A stretch of DNA of 64,000 bases, taken from assembly GCF_018687355.1 (NCBI RefSeq), contig NZ_CP061288.1, positions 1,126,144-1,190,143 on the forward strand, written 5' to 3'. The notes beneath the pieces were generated by a model that saw nothing but the letters and a program-made list of their open reading frames with translations, had not been told where the DNA came from and did not search any database. Positions within the stretch are counted from its first letter, which is position 1, and each line of letters starts with the position of its first letter. This stretch comes from Polynucleobacter sp. VK25 (GTDB taxonomy: Bacteria > Pseudomonadota > Gammaproteobacteria > Burkholderiales > Burkholderiaceae). Made by a program: the position numbers and the translations under genes. Shown here in pieces: positions 53,259-62,462 of this stretch.

Positions 53259-54149
53259 TTGTTGAAGGCTCTTGAATGATCTTAGGTCTCCCGTTGCTGG
53301 GTCTTCAAATGTAATTTCTTTGGCCAATAACTGTAATGGCTTAGAGAAATCTAAGTCGTATTCTTGATACGGTGTGAGAACAGGATAAATCTGATCATGC
53401 TTTATTGGAATACTTAGAGCATTGAGATGACAACGCAATTGATGCTTTTTGCCGCTACCTGGTGTTAATCGGTATTTAGCCCATGACTTATTTTTTTCTA
53501 TGAGCTCGATAAATGTGTCTGCGTTTGACTCACCTACCACCTCCTGCATCTGCAGAAAATGTTCTGATTCTTCAAGGCGGCTTTGATAAGTCATGGGAAG
53601 TTTTTTTTCCAGGCCCTCAGAGTATGGCGCTATTGCCTCATAAACTTTGTTGACTGCTCTATCCCTGAACAAATTTTGGTATTGAGCTCTTTCATCAGGC
53701 TTTATAGAAAAAATGACCAAGCCAGCAGTGTCGCGATCAATCCGATGAATGGGACTGAGTGTTTGGATGCCCGCTCTTTTCTTAAGTCTATTTAATAAGG
53801 TTTGATGCAGGTAAAGTCCACTTGGCGTTACCGGCAAAAAATGGGGTTTATCTGCAACCAAAATATGTTCGTCCTGAAAGAGAATCCGCTCTTCAAATGG
53901 AATGTTAGGCTCACGAGCAAGACGCCTAAAGTACAGAAGGTGGGTATTTGGTAGGTAAGGACTGTTTGCGGGCAGAGCTTGGCCGTCTTGATCTAGGATG
54001 AGGCCTTCATCGAAACGTTGCTCCCACTCATCTTTTGGAATGTGAGGGAATTGCTCTATAAAGAATTGCAGCAAATTCAGATGGGCTTGATCGGCAGGCA
54101 AATACACCCGCGATGCTGAGACTCCTTCTGAATTAACTTTTGTGCTCAT
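53247..54149 (-). CDS. RluA-family RNA pseudouridine synthase
   Basis: 300 residues. It has the RluA catalytic motif HRIDRDTAGLVIF with the nucleophilic Asp, preceded by ILVADKPHFLPVTPSG and followed by KVYEAI and LTPGSGKKHQLRCHL, all RluA-class signatures. The N-terminal part (LNLLQFFIEQFPHIPKDEWEQRFDEGLI) stands where an S4 domain is usual. The target RNA (rRNA or tRNA) cannot be told from sequence. It overlaps the convergent glutamate-synthase-like gene by 12 bp and lies 59 bp after the ScpB-like gene on the same strand. Confidence 0.93.
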   Translation of the reverse strand: MSTKVNSEGVSASRVYLPADQAHLNLLQFFIEQFPHIPKDEWEQRFDEGLILDQDGQALPANSPYLPNTHLLYFRRLAREPNIPFEERILFQDEHILVADKPHFLPVTPSGLYLHQTLLNRLKKRAGIQTLSPIHRIDRDTAGLVIFSIKPDERAQYQNLFRDRAVNKVYEAIAPYSEGLEKKLPMTYQSRLEESEHFLQMQEVVGESNADTFIELIEKNKSWAKYRLTPGSGKKHQLRCHLNALSIPIKHDQIYPVLTPYQEYDLDFSKPLQLLAKEITFEDPATGDLRSFKSLQQLIL

Positions 54150-54208
54150 AGCGCCCCATAGATAGAAGCCCTATTTTATGCTTTTCCCTGAGCGTAATTA
54201 GCGTCGCT

Positions 54209-54997
54209 TTATTTGGCCTGACCAAATACTGGGTCGCGTTTTTCCAGGAAAGCAGTAATACCCTCTCGGTAGTCACTTCCCATATACACATTCTTGCGCA
54301 AGGATTGTAGGTGTTCAAATACGGCGGGATTCATGACTGCGGCATCAGAAAGCATTTGCGCTTGGGCTTTGAGCACAGAGTTAGCCTGAGGCGAACGTGA
54401 AGCAATGGTTCGGGCCATTTGGTAGGTTTTGGACTCTAGTTCACCTGAGACATACAGATGATTCAGGATGCCAATCTGCAAGGCCCGATCAGCGCCAATA
54501 GGGTCAGCAGTCAGGAACATTTCTTTTACAACATTCAAGGGCATACGTGACATGAAGTGCAAAATGCCGCTTGCGGTATAAGGTAGACCCAACTTGGCTG
54601 GTGTAATTGCAAAGGTGGAATCATGATCACCAATAGCAATATCACAACTCATGATTAAATCAGTCGAAGCGCCCCATACCGAACCATCTACCATGGCTAT
54701 CACCGGCGCTCTAAAGGCCCTGATGGATTGAAGCAAAACCATGACAGGGTCATCGGCGGGCAAGGGATCCCGCTCTGATCTAGGTAATTCCATCACATCA
54801 TGACCTGCAGACCAAACTTTATTCTTTTGATCTGATCTCAAAACCAAGACCCGCACATCTTGCTTGCCAAACTCTTCTAGCGCGTGGTGCATCTCCTCTA
54901 TTAAGCACTCACTTAATGCATTACGCTTTTCGTAGTGATTAAACCGAATTGTGGCAATTAAATCAGCTTGCTCTGTTTTGATATATTGATAGTTCAA
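54209..54997 (-). CDS. scpB: methylmalonyl-CoA decarboxylase (ScpB/YgfG-like, crotonase fold)
   Basis: 262 residues, TTG start. It aligns by eye along its whole length with E. coli ScpB: N-terminal NYQYIK, KVWSAGHDVMELPRSERDPL, PVIAMVDGSVWGASTDLIMSCDIAIG, AITPAKLGLPYTASGI, and the closing DYREGITAFLEKRDPVF. ScpB decarboxylates (R)-methylmalonyl-CoA to propionyl-CoA. None of the partner genes of the E. coli operon (scpA mutase, argK, scpC) is adjacent, so it may work in propionate metabolism on its own. It is upstream of the pseudouridine synthase gene and probably shares its transcript. Confidence 0.88.
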   Translation of the reverse strand: MNYQYIKTEQADLIATIRFNHYEKRNALSECLIEEMHHALEEFGKQDVRVLVLRSDQKNKVWSAGHDVMELPRSERDPLPADDPVMVLLQSIRAFRAPVIAMVDGSVWGASTDLIMSCDIAIGDHDSTFAITPAKLGLPYTASGILHFMSRMPLNVVKEMFLTADPIGADRALQIGILNHLYVSGELESKTYQMARTIASRSPQANSVLKAQAQMLSDAAVMNPAVFEHLQSLRKNVYMGSDYREGITAFLEKRDPVFGQAK

Positions 54998-55030
54998 AAT
55001 ACTGTCTCTAATTTTATGTTTACGTCTTTG

Positions 55031-55246
55031 TTAGGCTGCAATCAAAATATCACCCAGCTCCATCTTTTCCCACCAGATAAAGGGTAAAAGATAGACTGGC
55101 TCACCAGCATCCTGAAGAATTTCCAGTGCCCCATCATTGGTCTTGTTAGCCTCATACTTTCCAGGGCTTAGAGGTCTACAGCCATTATCGGTACCATCAT
55201 TACGACGCATTCTGGCAATAATATTGCGAGTGATATAGACGACCAT
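55031..55246 (-). CDS. small hypothetical protein
   Basis: 71 residues (MVVYITRNIIARMRRNDGTDNGCRP ... LLPFIWWEKMELGDILIAA). An AGGGGGAAAT Shine-Dalgarno lies directly upstream of the ATG, which supports it as a real gene. No domain or signal peptide is recognised. It stands 33 bp before the scpB-like gene on the same strand. The following 194 bp up to the transglutaminase gene hold no clear motif beyond a TTGACA at 55341. Confidence 0.55.
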   Translation of the reverse strand: MVVYITRNIIARMRRNDGTDNGCRPLSPGKYEANKTNDGALEILQDAGEPVYLLPFIWWEKMELGDILIAA

Positions 55247-55440
55247 ATTTCCCCCTGATTTAATCGCTGACTAAGTAAGCAAATTCACAACTTCAACTTA
55301 TTCCTCCTTAAACAGCGGTAATGAGCTAAATGCCCTGTTTTTGACAGGTTTTACCCAAAACTGGGCATGCCTCACTTTTACGCACCCATCTTGTGCGCCG
55401 TAATAATGCACCCTTGTGGTGAACTTATAGAGTTTGAGTT

Positions 55441-58400
55441 ATGTCTATACACGCTGCCCTACACCACGTCACCGAATATATATATGACCGCCCAGTCAAA
55501 CTGGGACCGCAGGTAATTCGTCTGCGACCGGCACCTCATTGCCGCAGTCATATTCTTTCCTACTCTCTCAAGATTGAGCCTGAAGGTCATTTCATTAACT
55601 GGCAACAAGACCCATTTTCAAACTATCAAGCTCGTTTGGTTTTTCCTGAACCAACGACACGCTTTAAGGTTACTGTAGATCTGGTAACAGAGATGGCGGT
55701 ATATAACCCATTTGATTTCTTTTTAGAGCCAGATGCTGAAGACTACCCCTTTACCTACAGCCAAGATCTGAAGAAAGAGTTACGCCCTTACCTCGGTAAA
55801 AAGAGAAATGACGGCATCAACAAATACTTTAAAACGGTTGATCGCAGCAAGATGCGCACTATCGATTTTTTAGTTGCACTCAATCAAAAAGTTCACAAGG
55901 ATATTGGCTACACCATTCGAATGGAGCCTGGAGTACAGACCCCAGAAGAGACGTTAAAACTTCGCAGTGGTTCTTGTCGTGACTCTGCTTGGTTAATGGT
56001 GAATCTCTTGCGTCTTTGCGGACTCGCGTCGCGCTTTGTTTCAGGCTACCTCATTCAGCTCAAGCCAGATGTCAAGGCGCTTGATGGACCGAGTGGAACA
56101 GAGGTAGATTTCACTGACTTGCATGCCTGGTGCGAGGTGTATTTGCCAGGCGCTGGCTGGATTGGCTTAGACCCAACTTCCGGCCTATTTGCTGGCGAGG
56201 GGCATATCCCTGTTGCCTGCACGCCTGAACCTTCAGGTGCAGCCCCGATTGAAGGTGGTGTTGACGAATGTGAAGTGCAGTTTGCTCACTCCATGGAGGT
56301 TACTCGCATTTATGAAGCACCCCGAGTAACCAAACCGTACACCGAAGAACAGTGGCAAGCGATTGTTGATCTGGGCCATCAAGTTGATAAGCAATTGGTT
56401 GCGGGTGACGTTCGCTTGACCATGGGTGGTGAGCCTACTTTTGTATCCGTTAATGGACGTGATGAACGTGAATGGAATGTAGATGCATTAGGACCAACGA
56501 AGCGGGGTTACGCAACCGATTTAGTAGAAAAACTTCGCAAAGAATATGGCGATGGTGGCTTCCTTCATTTTGGTCAAGGCAAATGGTATCCAGGAGAACA
56601 ACTCCCTCGTTGGGCTTTGTCAATCTACTGGAGGGCTGATGGGCAGCCTATCTGGAAAAATCCCAAACTCTTCGCCGATGAACGCCATCCTACGAATTAC
56701 ACCAGCAAAGATGCTGAGAAATTTGTCTACACACTTTCCAAAAAATTAGGTTTAGCGGATAAATTTATCGAACCTGCTTATGAGGATGTTTTTTATTACC
56801 TCTGGCGGGAATCTAAACTACCTGTCAACGTTGACCCCTTCAAATCAAACCTAGACGATGAGATGGAGCGCACTCGCTTAAAGCGGGTCTTCACGCAGAA
56901 ATTAGATTCTGTGGTGGGCTACGTTCTCCCTATCGAAGCGAATGAAGGAAAGAATTACCTAGATACCGCTTGGAAGACGGGTCCTTGGGAATATCGTGAT
57001 GATCGTCTTTATCTGCTACCAGGGGATTCGCCAATGGGCTATCGACTCCCCCTGGAGTCACTACCCTGGGTTAGTAAAGCAGATTATCCCTATCTCATCG
57101 AGCAAGATCCATTTGCTCCTAGACCGCCATTAAACAGTCAAGCGTCAATTGTTCACCAACAACAACCAGTCCGTAAAGAATTTACAACATCTGGCAAAAC
57201 GATTTGGAGTCAGTCACAAGAAGTAAGACATCCAAAACGTCAAGAATCAGCTGCATGGGTTACCAGAACAGCGATGTGCGTAGAAGCGCGTGATCCAATG
57301 CGCTCCAATGGACCCAAGGCTGAGAATGAGCATGGTGGTAAGTCAGGCGTGCTGTATGTCTTTATGCCCCCACTCGCCCGTCTTGAAGACTATCTTAATT
57401 TATTGCAGGCAGTAGAAGCCACCGCCGAAGAGCTTCAGTTTCAAATTGTATTGGAGGGATATACCCCGCCACGCGATCCACGCTTGAAGTTATTACAAGT
57501 GACACCAGATCCAGGGGTCATTGAAGTGAATATTCATCCAGCCCATAACTGGGGCGAGTTAGTTGAGCATACGGAATTCTTATATCAAGCCGCTTTTGAA
57601 TCTCGCCTTTCTGCTGAGAAATTTATGGCAGATGGCCGCCATACCGGTACAGGTGGTGGCAATCACTTTGTGATGGGTGGTGCGACACCGATTGATAGCC
57701 CGTTCTTACGCAAGCCTGAACTCTTAGCAAGTCTGATTTTGTATTGGCATAACCACCCAAGCTTGAGCTATCTCTTTAGCGGCATGTTTATTGGACCAAC
57801 AAGTCAAGCGCCTCGAGTGGATGAAGCACGCAATGACCAAATCTACGAATTAGAAATCGCGCTGAAAGAAATTCGAAAGAATCGCAAGAAGTTTGGCCAA
57901 AGCATGCCGCCATGGCTGGTCGATAGAACCCTACGCAATATCCTGATTGATGTCACTGGCAACACCCATCGTAGCGAGTTCTGTATCGATAAGATGTATT
58001 CACCAGATAGTCAAACGGGTCGCTTAGGCTTACTAGAATTACGTGCTTTTGAAATGCCTCCACATGCACATATGAGCATTGTCCAGCAATTACTCATTCG
58101 TGCCTTGATAGCTCGCTTCTGGGATAAGCCTTACGAAGCACCAATGACGCGCTGGGGAACTGAACTCCATGACCGCTGTCTCTTACCAACATTTATCAAA
58201 ATGGACTTTGATGATGTCATTCAAGAGATGCAAAAGCATGGTTACGACTTTAAGCCGGAGTGGTTTGCACCTCACCTTGAGTTCCGCTTCCCGCTCATTG
58301 GACAAGTACAAACGATGGGCACAGAAATCACCCTACGCAATGCGCTTGAACCATGGCATGTTATGGGCGAGGAAAATGCTGCAGGCGGCACCGCACGCTA

Positions 58401-58836
58401 TGTTGACTCCTCATTAGAGAGAATTGAGTTACGTGTTACTGGCTTAAATCAAAGTCGCTACACCATCACCTGCAATGGCGAGCCTTTGCCACTCCAACCA
58501 ACAGGAGTTGCGGGAGAGTATGTGGCAGGCGTTCGTTATAAGGCTTGGAATCCTCCATCCAGTCTGCACCCGAGTATTGGTATCCATGTTCCATTGATTT
58601 TTGATGTGATCGATACCTGGAATAAACGCTCTGTAGGGGGCTGCCAATACCACGTTGCCCACCCTGGAGGCCGAAACTACGATAACTTCCCTATCAATGC
58701 CTATGAGGCAGAGAGTCGCCGCCTTTCTCGCTTCTTCAGGATGGGCCATACCCCAGGAACAAATGAAGGGGTTCAGGCGAATATTGATCTCCCAGCTAGT
58801 AAGGAATTTCCATTTACGCTGGATATGCGGCGATGA
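55441..58836 (+). CDS. transglutaminase-like protein with DUF2126 domain
   Basis: 1131 residues, soluble. An N-terminal transglutaminase-N plus core domain (about 1-290) carries a Cys-His-Asp triad: Cys179 in RSGSCRDSAWLMVNLLR, His in TDLHAWCEV, Asp in WIGLDPTSGL. DUF2126 fills the rest (about 305-1125; GEPTFVSVNGRDEREWNVDALGPTKR, TGTGGGNHFVMGGATP, PWLVDRTLRNILIDVTGNTHRSEFCIDKM), which has a glutamine-synthetase-like/carboxylate-amine-ligase character. It is found throughout proteobacteria beside circularly permuted ATP-grasp and alpha-E genes, as here; comparative genomics has proposed a peptide or amide ligase/peptidase role, but none is shown. It ends 11 bp before the next gene. Confidence 0.93.
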   Translation: MSIHAALHHVTEYIYDRPVKLGPQVIRLRPAPHCRSHILSYSLKIEPEGHFINWQQDPFSNYQARLVFPEPTTRFKVTVDLVTEMAVYNPFDFFLEPDAEDYPFTYSQDLKKELRPYLGKKRNDGINKYFKTVDRSKMRTIDFLVALNQKVHKDIGYTIRMEPGVQTPEETLKLRSGSCRDSAWLMVNLLRLCGLASRFVSGYLIQLKPDVKALDGPSGTEVDFTDLHAWCEVYLPGAGWIGLDPTSGLFAGEGHIPVACTPEPSGAAPIEGGVDECEVQFAHSMEVTRIYEAPRVTKPYTEEQWQAIVDLGHQVDKQLVAGDVRLTMGGEPTFVSVNGRDEREWNVDALGPTKRGYATDLVEKLRKEYGDGGFLHFGQGKWYPGEQLPRWALSIYWRADGQPIWKNPKLFADERHPTNYTSKDAEKFVYTLSKKLGLADKFIEPAYEDVFYYLWRESKLPVNVDPFKSNLDDEMERTRLKRVFTQKLDSVVGYVLPIEANEGKNYLDTAWKTGPWEYRDDRLYLLPGDSPMGYRLPLESLPWVSKADYPYLIEQDPFAPRPPLNSQASIVHQQQPVRKEFTTSGKTIWSQSQEVRHPKRQESAAWVTRTAMCVEARDPMRSNGPKAENEHGGKSGVLYVFMPPLARLEDYLNLLQAVEATAEELQFQIVLEGYTPPRDPRLKLLQVTPDPGVIEVNIHPAHNWGELVEHTEFLYQAAFESRLSAEKFMADGRHTGTGGGNHFVMGGATPIDSPFLRKPELLASLILYWHNHPSLSYLFSGMFIGPTSQAPRVDEARNDQIYELEIALKEIRKNRKKFGQSMPPWLVDRTLRNILIDVTGNTHRSEFCIDKMYSPDSQTGRLGLLELRAFEMPPHAHMSIVQQLLIRALIARFWDKPYEAPMTRWGTELHDRCLLPTFIKMDFDDVIQEMQKHGYDFKPEWFAPHLEFRFPLIGQVQTMGTEITLRNALEPWHVMGEENAAGGTARYVDSSLERIELRVTGLNQSRYTITCNGEPLPLQPTGVAGEYVAGVRYKAWNPPSSLHPSIGIHVPLIFDVIDTWNKRSVGGCQYHVAHPGGRNYDNFPINAYEAESRRLSRFFRMGHTPGTNEGVQANIDLPASKEFPFTLDMRR

Positions 58837-58847
58837 GACAATAGTTT

Positions 58848-61460
58848 GTGGACAACCTTCAGACCGATTCTTTGAAAGACACAAGCAATCCCTCGCTAGT
58901 GGAGGATATCAACCGTCTATCACCTATACCCAAAGAGGGACACTTTGATGAGTTACGAGGGAAATCAGAGTCTCTACTGCCTCAATGGCAAACCTTTTTT
59001 GAATCCCTTGGTCCCTCGGGGTTAAGCGATCTTGATCAACGTACCCAAGAACTCAATAGGCAGATTCGGGATAACGGCATTACGTATAACGTCTATGCCG
59101 ATGAGTTTGGTCCGCAACGCCCTTGGTCGGTAGATTTATTTCCGCTCCTCATAAGCCCTGATTCTTGGCAAAAAATTCAGTCTGGAGTTTTGCAGCGAGC
59201 ACGCTTACTCGAAGCGATTATGGCGGATGTGTATGGACCGCAAAATTTGCTTAAAGAAGGATGGATTCCTCCAGCATTAATTTATGGTCATCCCGGTTAC
59301 TTACGCTCCATGCATGGCGTCGAGCTGAAAAACAGAAAATATCTTCACATCATGGCTTTTGATTTAGCCAGAGCACCTGATGGATCATGGTCAGTTCTGT
59401 CTCAACGCACCCAAGCACCTTCTGGTCTTGGATATCTTTTGGAAAATCGTAACCTGATTGCAAGGCAATTTCCTAAGGCATATGAGCTCATGCAGGTTGC
59501 CCCACTAGCCAATGCCTATAGAGACTTAATCGATGCATTGAAGCTTGAAAGCCCGGCAGGTGCAAATGCCCATATTGCTCTACTTACTCCAGGACCTTAT
59601 AACGAGACCTACTTTGAGCACGCCTATCTCGCTCGTTACCTCGGCCTAACTTTGGTTGAAGGTGGTGATTTAACTGTACGCGATCAACATTTGTTTTTGA
59701 AAACAGTGCGCGGTTTAGAGCCTGTACATATTTTATTGAAGCGTTTGGATGATGAGTTTTTAGATCCTTTAGAACTTCGCTCTGATTCCACCCTTGGCGT
59801 CCCTGGTCTATTACAAGTGATACGCGCCGGAAATGTTGTATTAGCAAACGCGCCTGGCTCGGCCTTCCTAGAATCACCCGCACTATTAGGATTCCTGCCG
59901 TCGATTAGCGAGAGACTTTTAAATGAAAAAGTACAGCTTCCAGCAATGGATACCTGGTGGTGCGGTGAACGCGCTGCACTAGAGGCTGCGATTCCGAATT
60001 TAGGGCATAGTGCCATTAAGCCAACGTTTCCGCATGGTACAGGTCATCAAAGTTACGAATCCGATTTAGGCTGCGATCTAAATCAGGCTCAGTTAGATGA
60101 ATGGGTGGGACGCATTACCAGGCAGCCCGATGAGCACACTGTGCAAACCTACATTCCATTGGCACAAATGCCAACCTGGTTAAATGCCTTTAACATCAAT
60201 GATGCGTCTTTGATTGAGCCCCACTCATATATGTTGCGAGTCTTTGCCCTGAGTGATGGTTCTAATAGCTGGCAAGTATTGCCTGGTGGACTTGCCCGTA
60301 TCGCAAGTACTGATTCAGGCATTGCTTCTATGCAACGAGGCGGTAGTAGTGCGGATGTATGGGTTCAAAGCCCGCAGCCCTCCCAAGAGCAAGGACAACA
60401 TTTACAGCATCCGATTCAAGCCCCTGAAAAAATGATGCGCAAGCGCTTAGTTACCAGCCGCGCTGCCGAGAATCTCTATTGGTTTGGGCGCTATACCGAG
60501 CGCAGTGAAAATATTCTGCGCTTAGCCAAGCTTTATCTTGAAAATATTAATAGCGAATACACCCCTTCCCGTTCATTGTGGTCTTGGCTAGAAAACCTAT
60601 GTCACTACTACGGACTTGTGCCTGAAGGTGTGCCAAGTAATTTTGACCAGAGTGATATGCGTCACCGAATTTTTGAGCGCACTTTAATTAACTCTCTCAA
60701 TGCCAGCGACAGCGTCACCAGCGTGGGCTATAACCTGAATGCCATGAAACGCACGGCCTCTAATGTGAGGGAACGACTCTCCCCGGAGCAATGGAGCACC
60801 ATCAATCATTGCATTGAGCAATTTCAGGCTGATTGCCATAAAGCTAATACCTTTAATGATTTTTCTTCCTCGCTCGCTATCGACGCTTTAAATGGTGCGA
60901 GTAGTTGCTTAGCGGCAATCACTGGCGCTCAAACTGACCGTATGACACGTGATGATGGCTGGCAACTACTTTCAATTGGCAGGCATATCGAGAGACTCGC
61001 CTTTCTGACAAACGCATTAGATTCAGCCATCGTTTCTGGCTTACTTAATAATCCAAATGCAGACAGCTCAGGTTATACCGCTCTACTCAATTTATTTGAT
61101 AGCACGATCACCTTTCATGCACAGCATCAACAAAGTCGCGAGATAGCCCCTTTAATTAGCTTATTAGTGATGGATGATGAAAACCCACGTTCTCTGGCCT
61201 GGGTTAGTAAAGCGCTCCGCGCCAGACTTTCTAAACTTGCGGGCACCGAGAGAAATAGCCCGGATGAGCTAACCCGTAGTGTCATTAATCTACTAGATTA
61301 CGACTTATATACCTTATCGACTGCCGATGGATTTGGCAATCTCTCCAACCTGAGAAACTGTTTGAGTAATTGCTCGCAATCTGCCTGGAATGTTTCAGAT
61401 GAAATTAGCGCACGCTATTTCAATCTGATTCTCTCTAATGAATATAGTATCCACATGTAA
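58848..61460 (+). CDS. circularly permuted ATP-grasp protein fused to alpha-E domain
   Basis: 870 residues from a GTG start. The circularly permuted ATP-grasp part (about 75-475) contains YNVYADEFGPQRPWSVDLFPLLI, RARLLEAIMADVYGPQNLL, LTPGPYNETYFEHAYLARYLGLTLVEGGDLTVRD and the closing VWVQSP. The alpha-E helical part (about 520-865) begins RLVTSRAAENLYWFGRYTERSENILRLAK. In many bacteria these are two separate genes; here they are one chain. Predicted role: ATP-dependent amide or peptide bond formation of an unknown product. It lies between two transglutaminase-like genes, forming a three-gene operon. Confidence 0.93.
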   Translation: MDNLQTDSLKDTSNPSLVEDINRLSPIPKEGHFDELRGKSESLLPQWQTFFESLGPSGLSDLDQRTQELNRQIRDNGITYNVYADEFGPQRPWSVDLFPLLISPDSWQKIQSGVLQRARLLEAIMADVYGPQNLLKEGWIPPALIYGHPGYLRSMHGVELKNRKYLHIMAFDLARAPDGSWSVLSQRTQAPSGLGYLLENRNLIARQFPKAYELMQVAPLANAYRDLIDALKLESPAGANAHIALLTPGPYNETYFEHAYLARYLGLTLVEGGDLTVRDQHLFLKTVRGLEPVHILLKRLDDEFLDPLELRSDSTLGVPGLLQVIRAGNVVLANAPGSAFLESPALLGFLPSISERLLNEKVQLPAMDTWWCGERAALEAAIPNLGHSAIKPTFPHGTGHQSYESDLGCDLNQAQLDEWVGRITRQPDEHTVQTYIPLAQMPTWLNAFNINDASLIEPHSYMLRVFALSDGSNSWQVLPGGLARIASTDSGIASMQRGGSSADVWVQSPQPSQEQGQHLQHPIQAPEKMMRKRLVTSRAAENLYWFGRYTERSENILRLAKLYLENINSEYTPSRSLWSWLENLCHYYGLVPEGVPSNFDQSDMRHRIFERTLINSLNASDSVTSVGYNLNAMKRTASNVRERLSPEQWSTINHCIEQFQADCHKANTFNDFSSSLAIDALNGASSCLAAITGAQTDRMTRDDGWQLLSIGRHIERLAFLTNALDSAIVSGLLNNPNADSSGYTALLNLFDSTITFHAQHQQSREIAPLISLLVMDDENPRSLAWVSKALRARLSKLAGTERNSPDELTRSVINLLDYDLYTLSTADGFGNLSNLRNCLSNCSQSAWNVSDEISARYFNLILSNEYSIHM

Positions 61461-61470
61461 TGCGCCAATT

Positions 61471-62391
61471 ATGTTGCTAGAAATTACCCACGATACTCGC
61501 TACTCGTATGATCCTGATGTTGAGATTGCCCAACATTTTGCCCACCTCAAACCGACTGATCTAGAGACACAACGGATATTAAAGTCCGAAGTTCAGGTGA
61601 GCCCGAGGCCTTCTTGGAGCGAAGAGAATATAGATAGCCATGGAAATGTTTGCACCTTCTTTTCTTTGCAGAATAGACACAGTGAATTACTCATTACAGC
61701 CAAATCACTGATCGAGACTACAGCTACTGAATATGGCCCCAAGCCCCAGGAAACTGCACCCTGGGAGCTAGTACGCGAATACTTCCGCTATCACTCCAAT
61801 ACCCAATGGGATGCTGCCTCAGAATTTCTATTTACATCTCCATTCATTACTTTGAGACCAGAGTTTGCAGAATTTGCGAGGGCTAATTTCACGGCCGGGA
61901 GACCAGTACTAGAAGCGGCGATTGATTTAATGAAGCGCATCTATAGTGAATTCCATTACGTTAGTAAAAGTACTGACATCAACACCCCCGCGCTAGAGGC
62001 GCTGAATAAGCGAGAAGGCGTATGTCAGGACTTCGCACATATTTTGATTGCGTCGCTCCGCAGTATCGGCATACCAGCAAAATATATAAGCGGCTATATT
62101 CTGACCAATCCTGCACCCGGTCAAGCAAGGCTGATTGGCGGAGATGCTTCGCATGCTTGGGCATCAGTTTATGTCCCCAGCATGGATGAAAACGGCATCC
62201 TAGGTAAGGGTATTTGGTGTGATCTAGATCCAACCAATAATCGCTGGGGCTTCGTAACTCCTGGGGAAGATTATGTTCACTTGGCCCAAGGAAGAGACTA
62301 CTCAGATGTCTCCCCTATTCGCGGGGTAATACATGGTGGAGCAGACCATACGCTAGAGGTAGCGGTAACGGTGATGCCTATTAACTCTTAG
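61471..62391 (+). CDS. transglutaminase-family protein (cysteine peptidase-like)
   Basis: About 306 residues from the ATG at 61471, which gives the family-typical opening MLLEITHDTRYSYDPDV; an in-frame ATG at 61438 inside the previous gene is the alternative. It has a transglutaminase-N region, then the core with Cys in NKREGVCQDFAHILIASLRSIGIPAKYISGYI, His in GDASHAWASVYVP and Asp in WCDLDPTNNRW. There is no signal peptide, so it is probably cytoplasmic. It is third in the operon with the ATP-grasp/alpha-E and DUF2126 genes and probably acts as the peptidase or transferase partner of the ligase. A terminator follows. Confidence 0.9.
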   Translation: MLLEITHDTRYSYDPDVEIAQHFAHLKPTDLETQRILKSEVQVSPRPSWSEENIDSHGNVCTFFSLQNRHSELLITAKSLIETTATEYGPKPQETAPWELVREYFRYHSNTQWDAASEFLFTSPFITLRPEFAEFARANFTAGRPVLEAAIDLMKRIYSEFHYVSKSTDINTPALEALNKREGVCQDFAHILIASLRSIGIPAKYISGYILTNPAPGQARLIGGDASHAWASVYVPSMDENGILGKGIWCDLDPTNNRWGFVTPGEDYVHLAQGRDYSDVSPIRGVIHGGADHTLEVAVTVMPINS

Positions 62392-62410
62392 GCGCCCTTT
62401 TCTTACCAAT

Positions 62411-62439
62411 AAAAAACCGCCCGAAGGCGGTTTTATTAT
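62411..62439. terminator. rho-independent terminator
   Basis: ACCGCC (62416-62421) and GGCGGT (62426-62431) form a tight stem with loop CGAA, flanked by an A-run and a T-run. It ends the transglutaminase operon on the plus strand and can serve the Bug-receptor gene on the minus strand. Confidence 0.9.
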
Positions 62440-62462
62440 TTGAAGAGTGCGCTACTGACGTC

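Noticed and set aside
55341..55370. TTGACA promoter upstream of the transglutaminase operon
   Set aside because: No acceptable -10 hexamer lies 16-18 bp downstream, so it was not listed as a promoter.
58444..58884. 146-codon minus-strand frame
   Set aside because: It overlaps the conserved C-terminus of the DUF2126 protein and the start of the next gene; no motif or ribosome site supports it.
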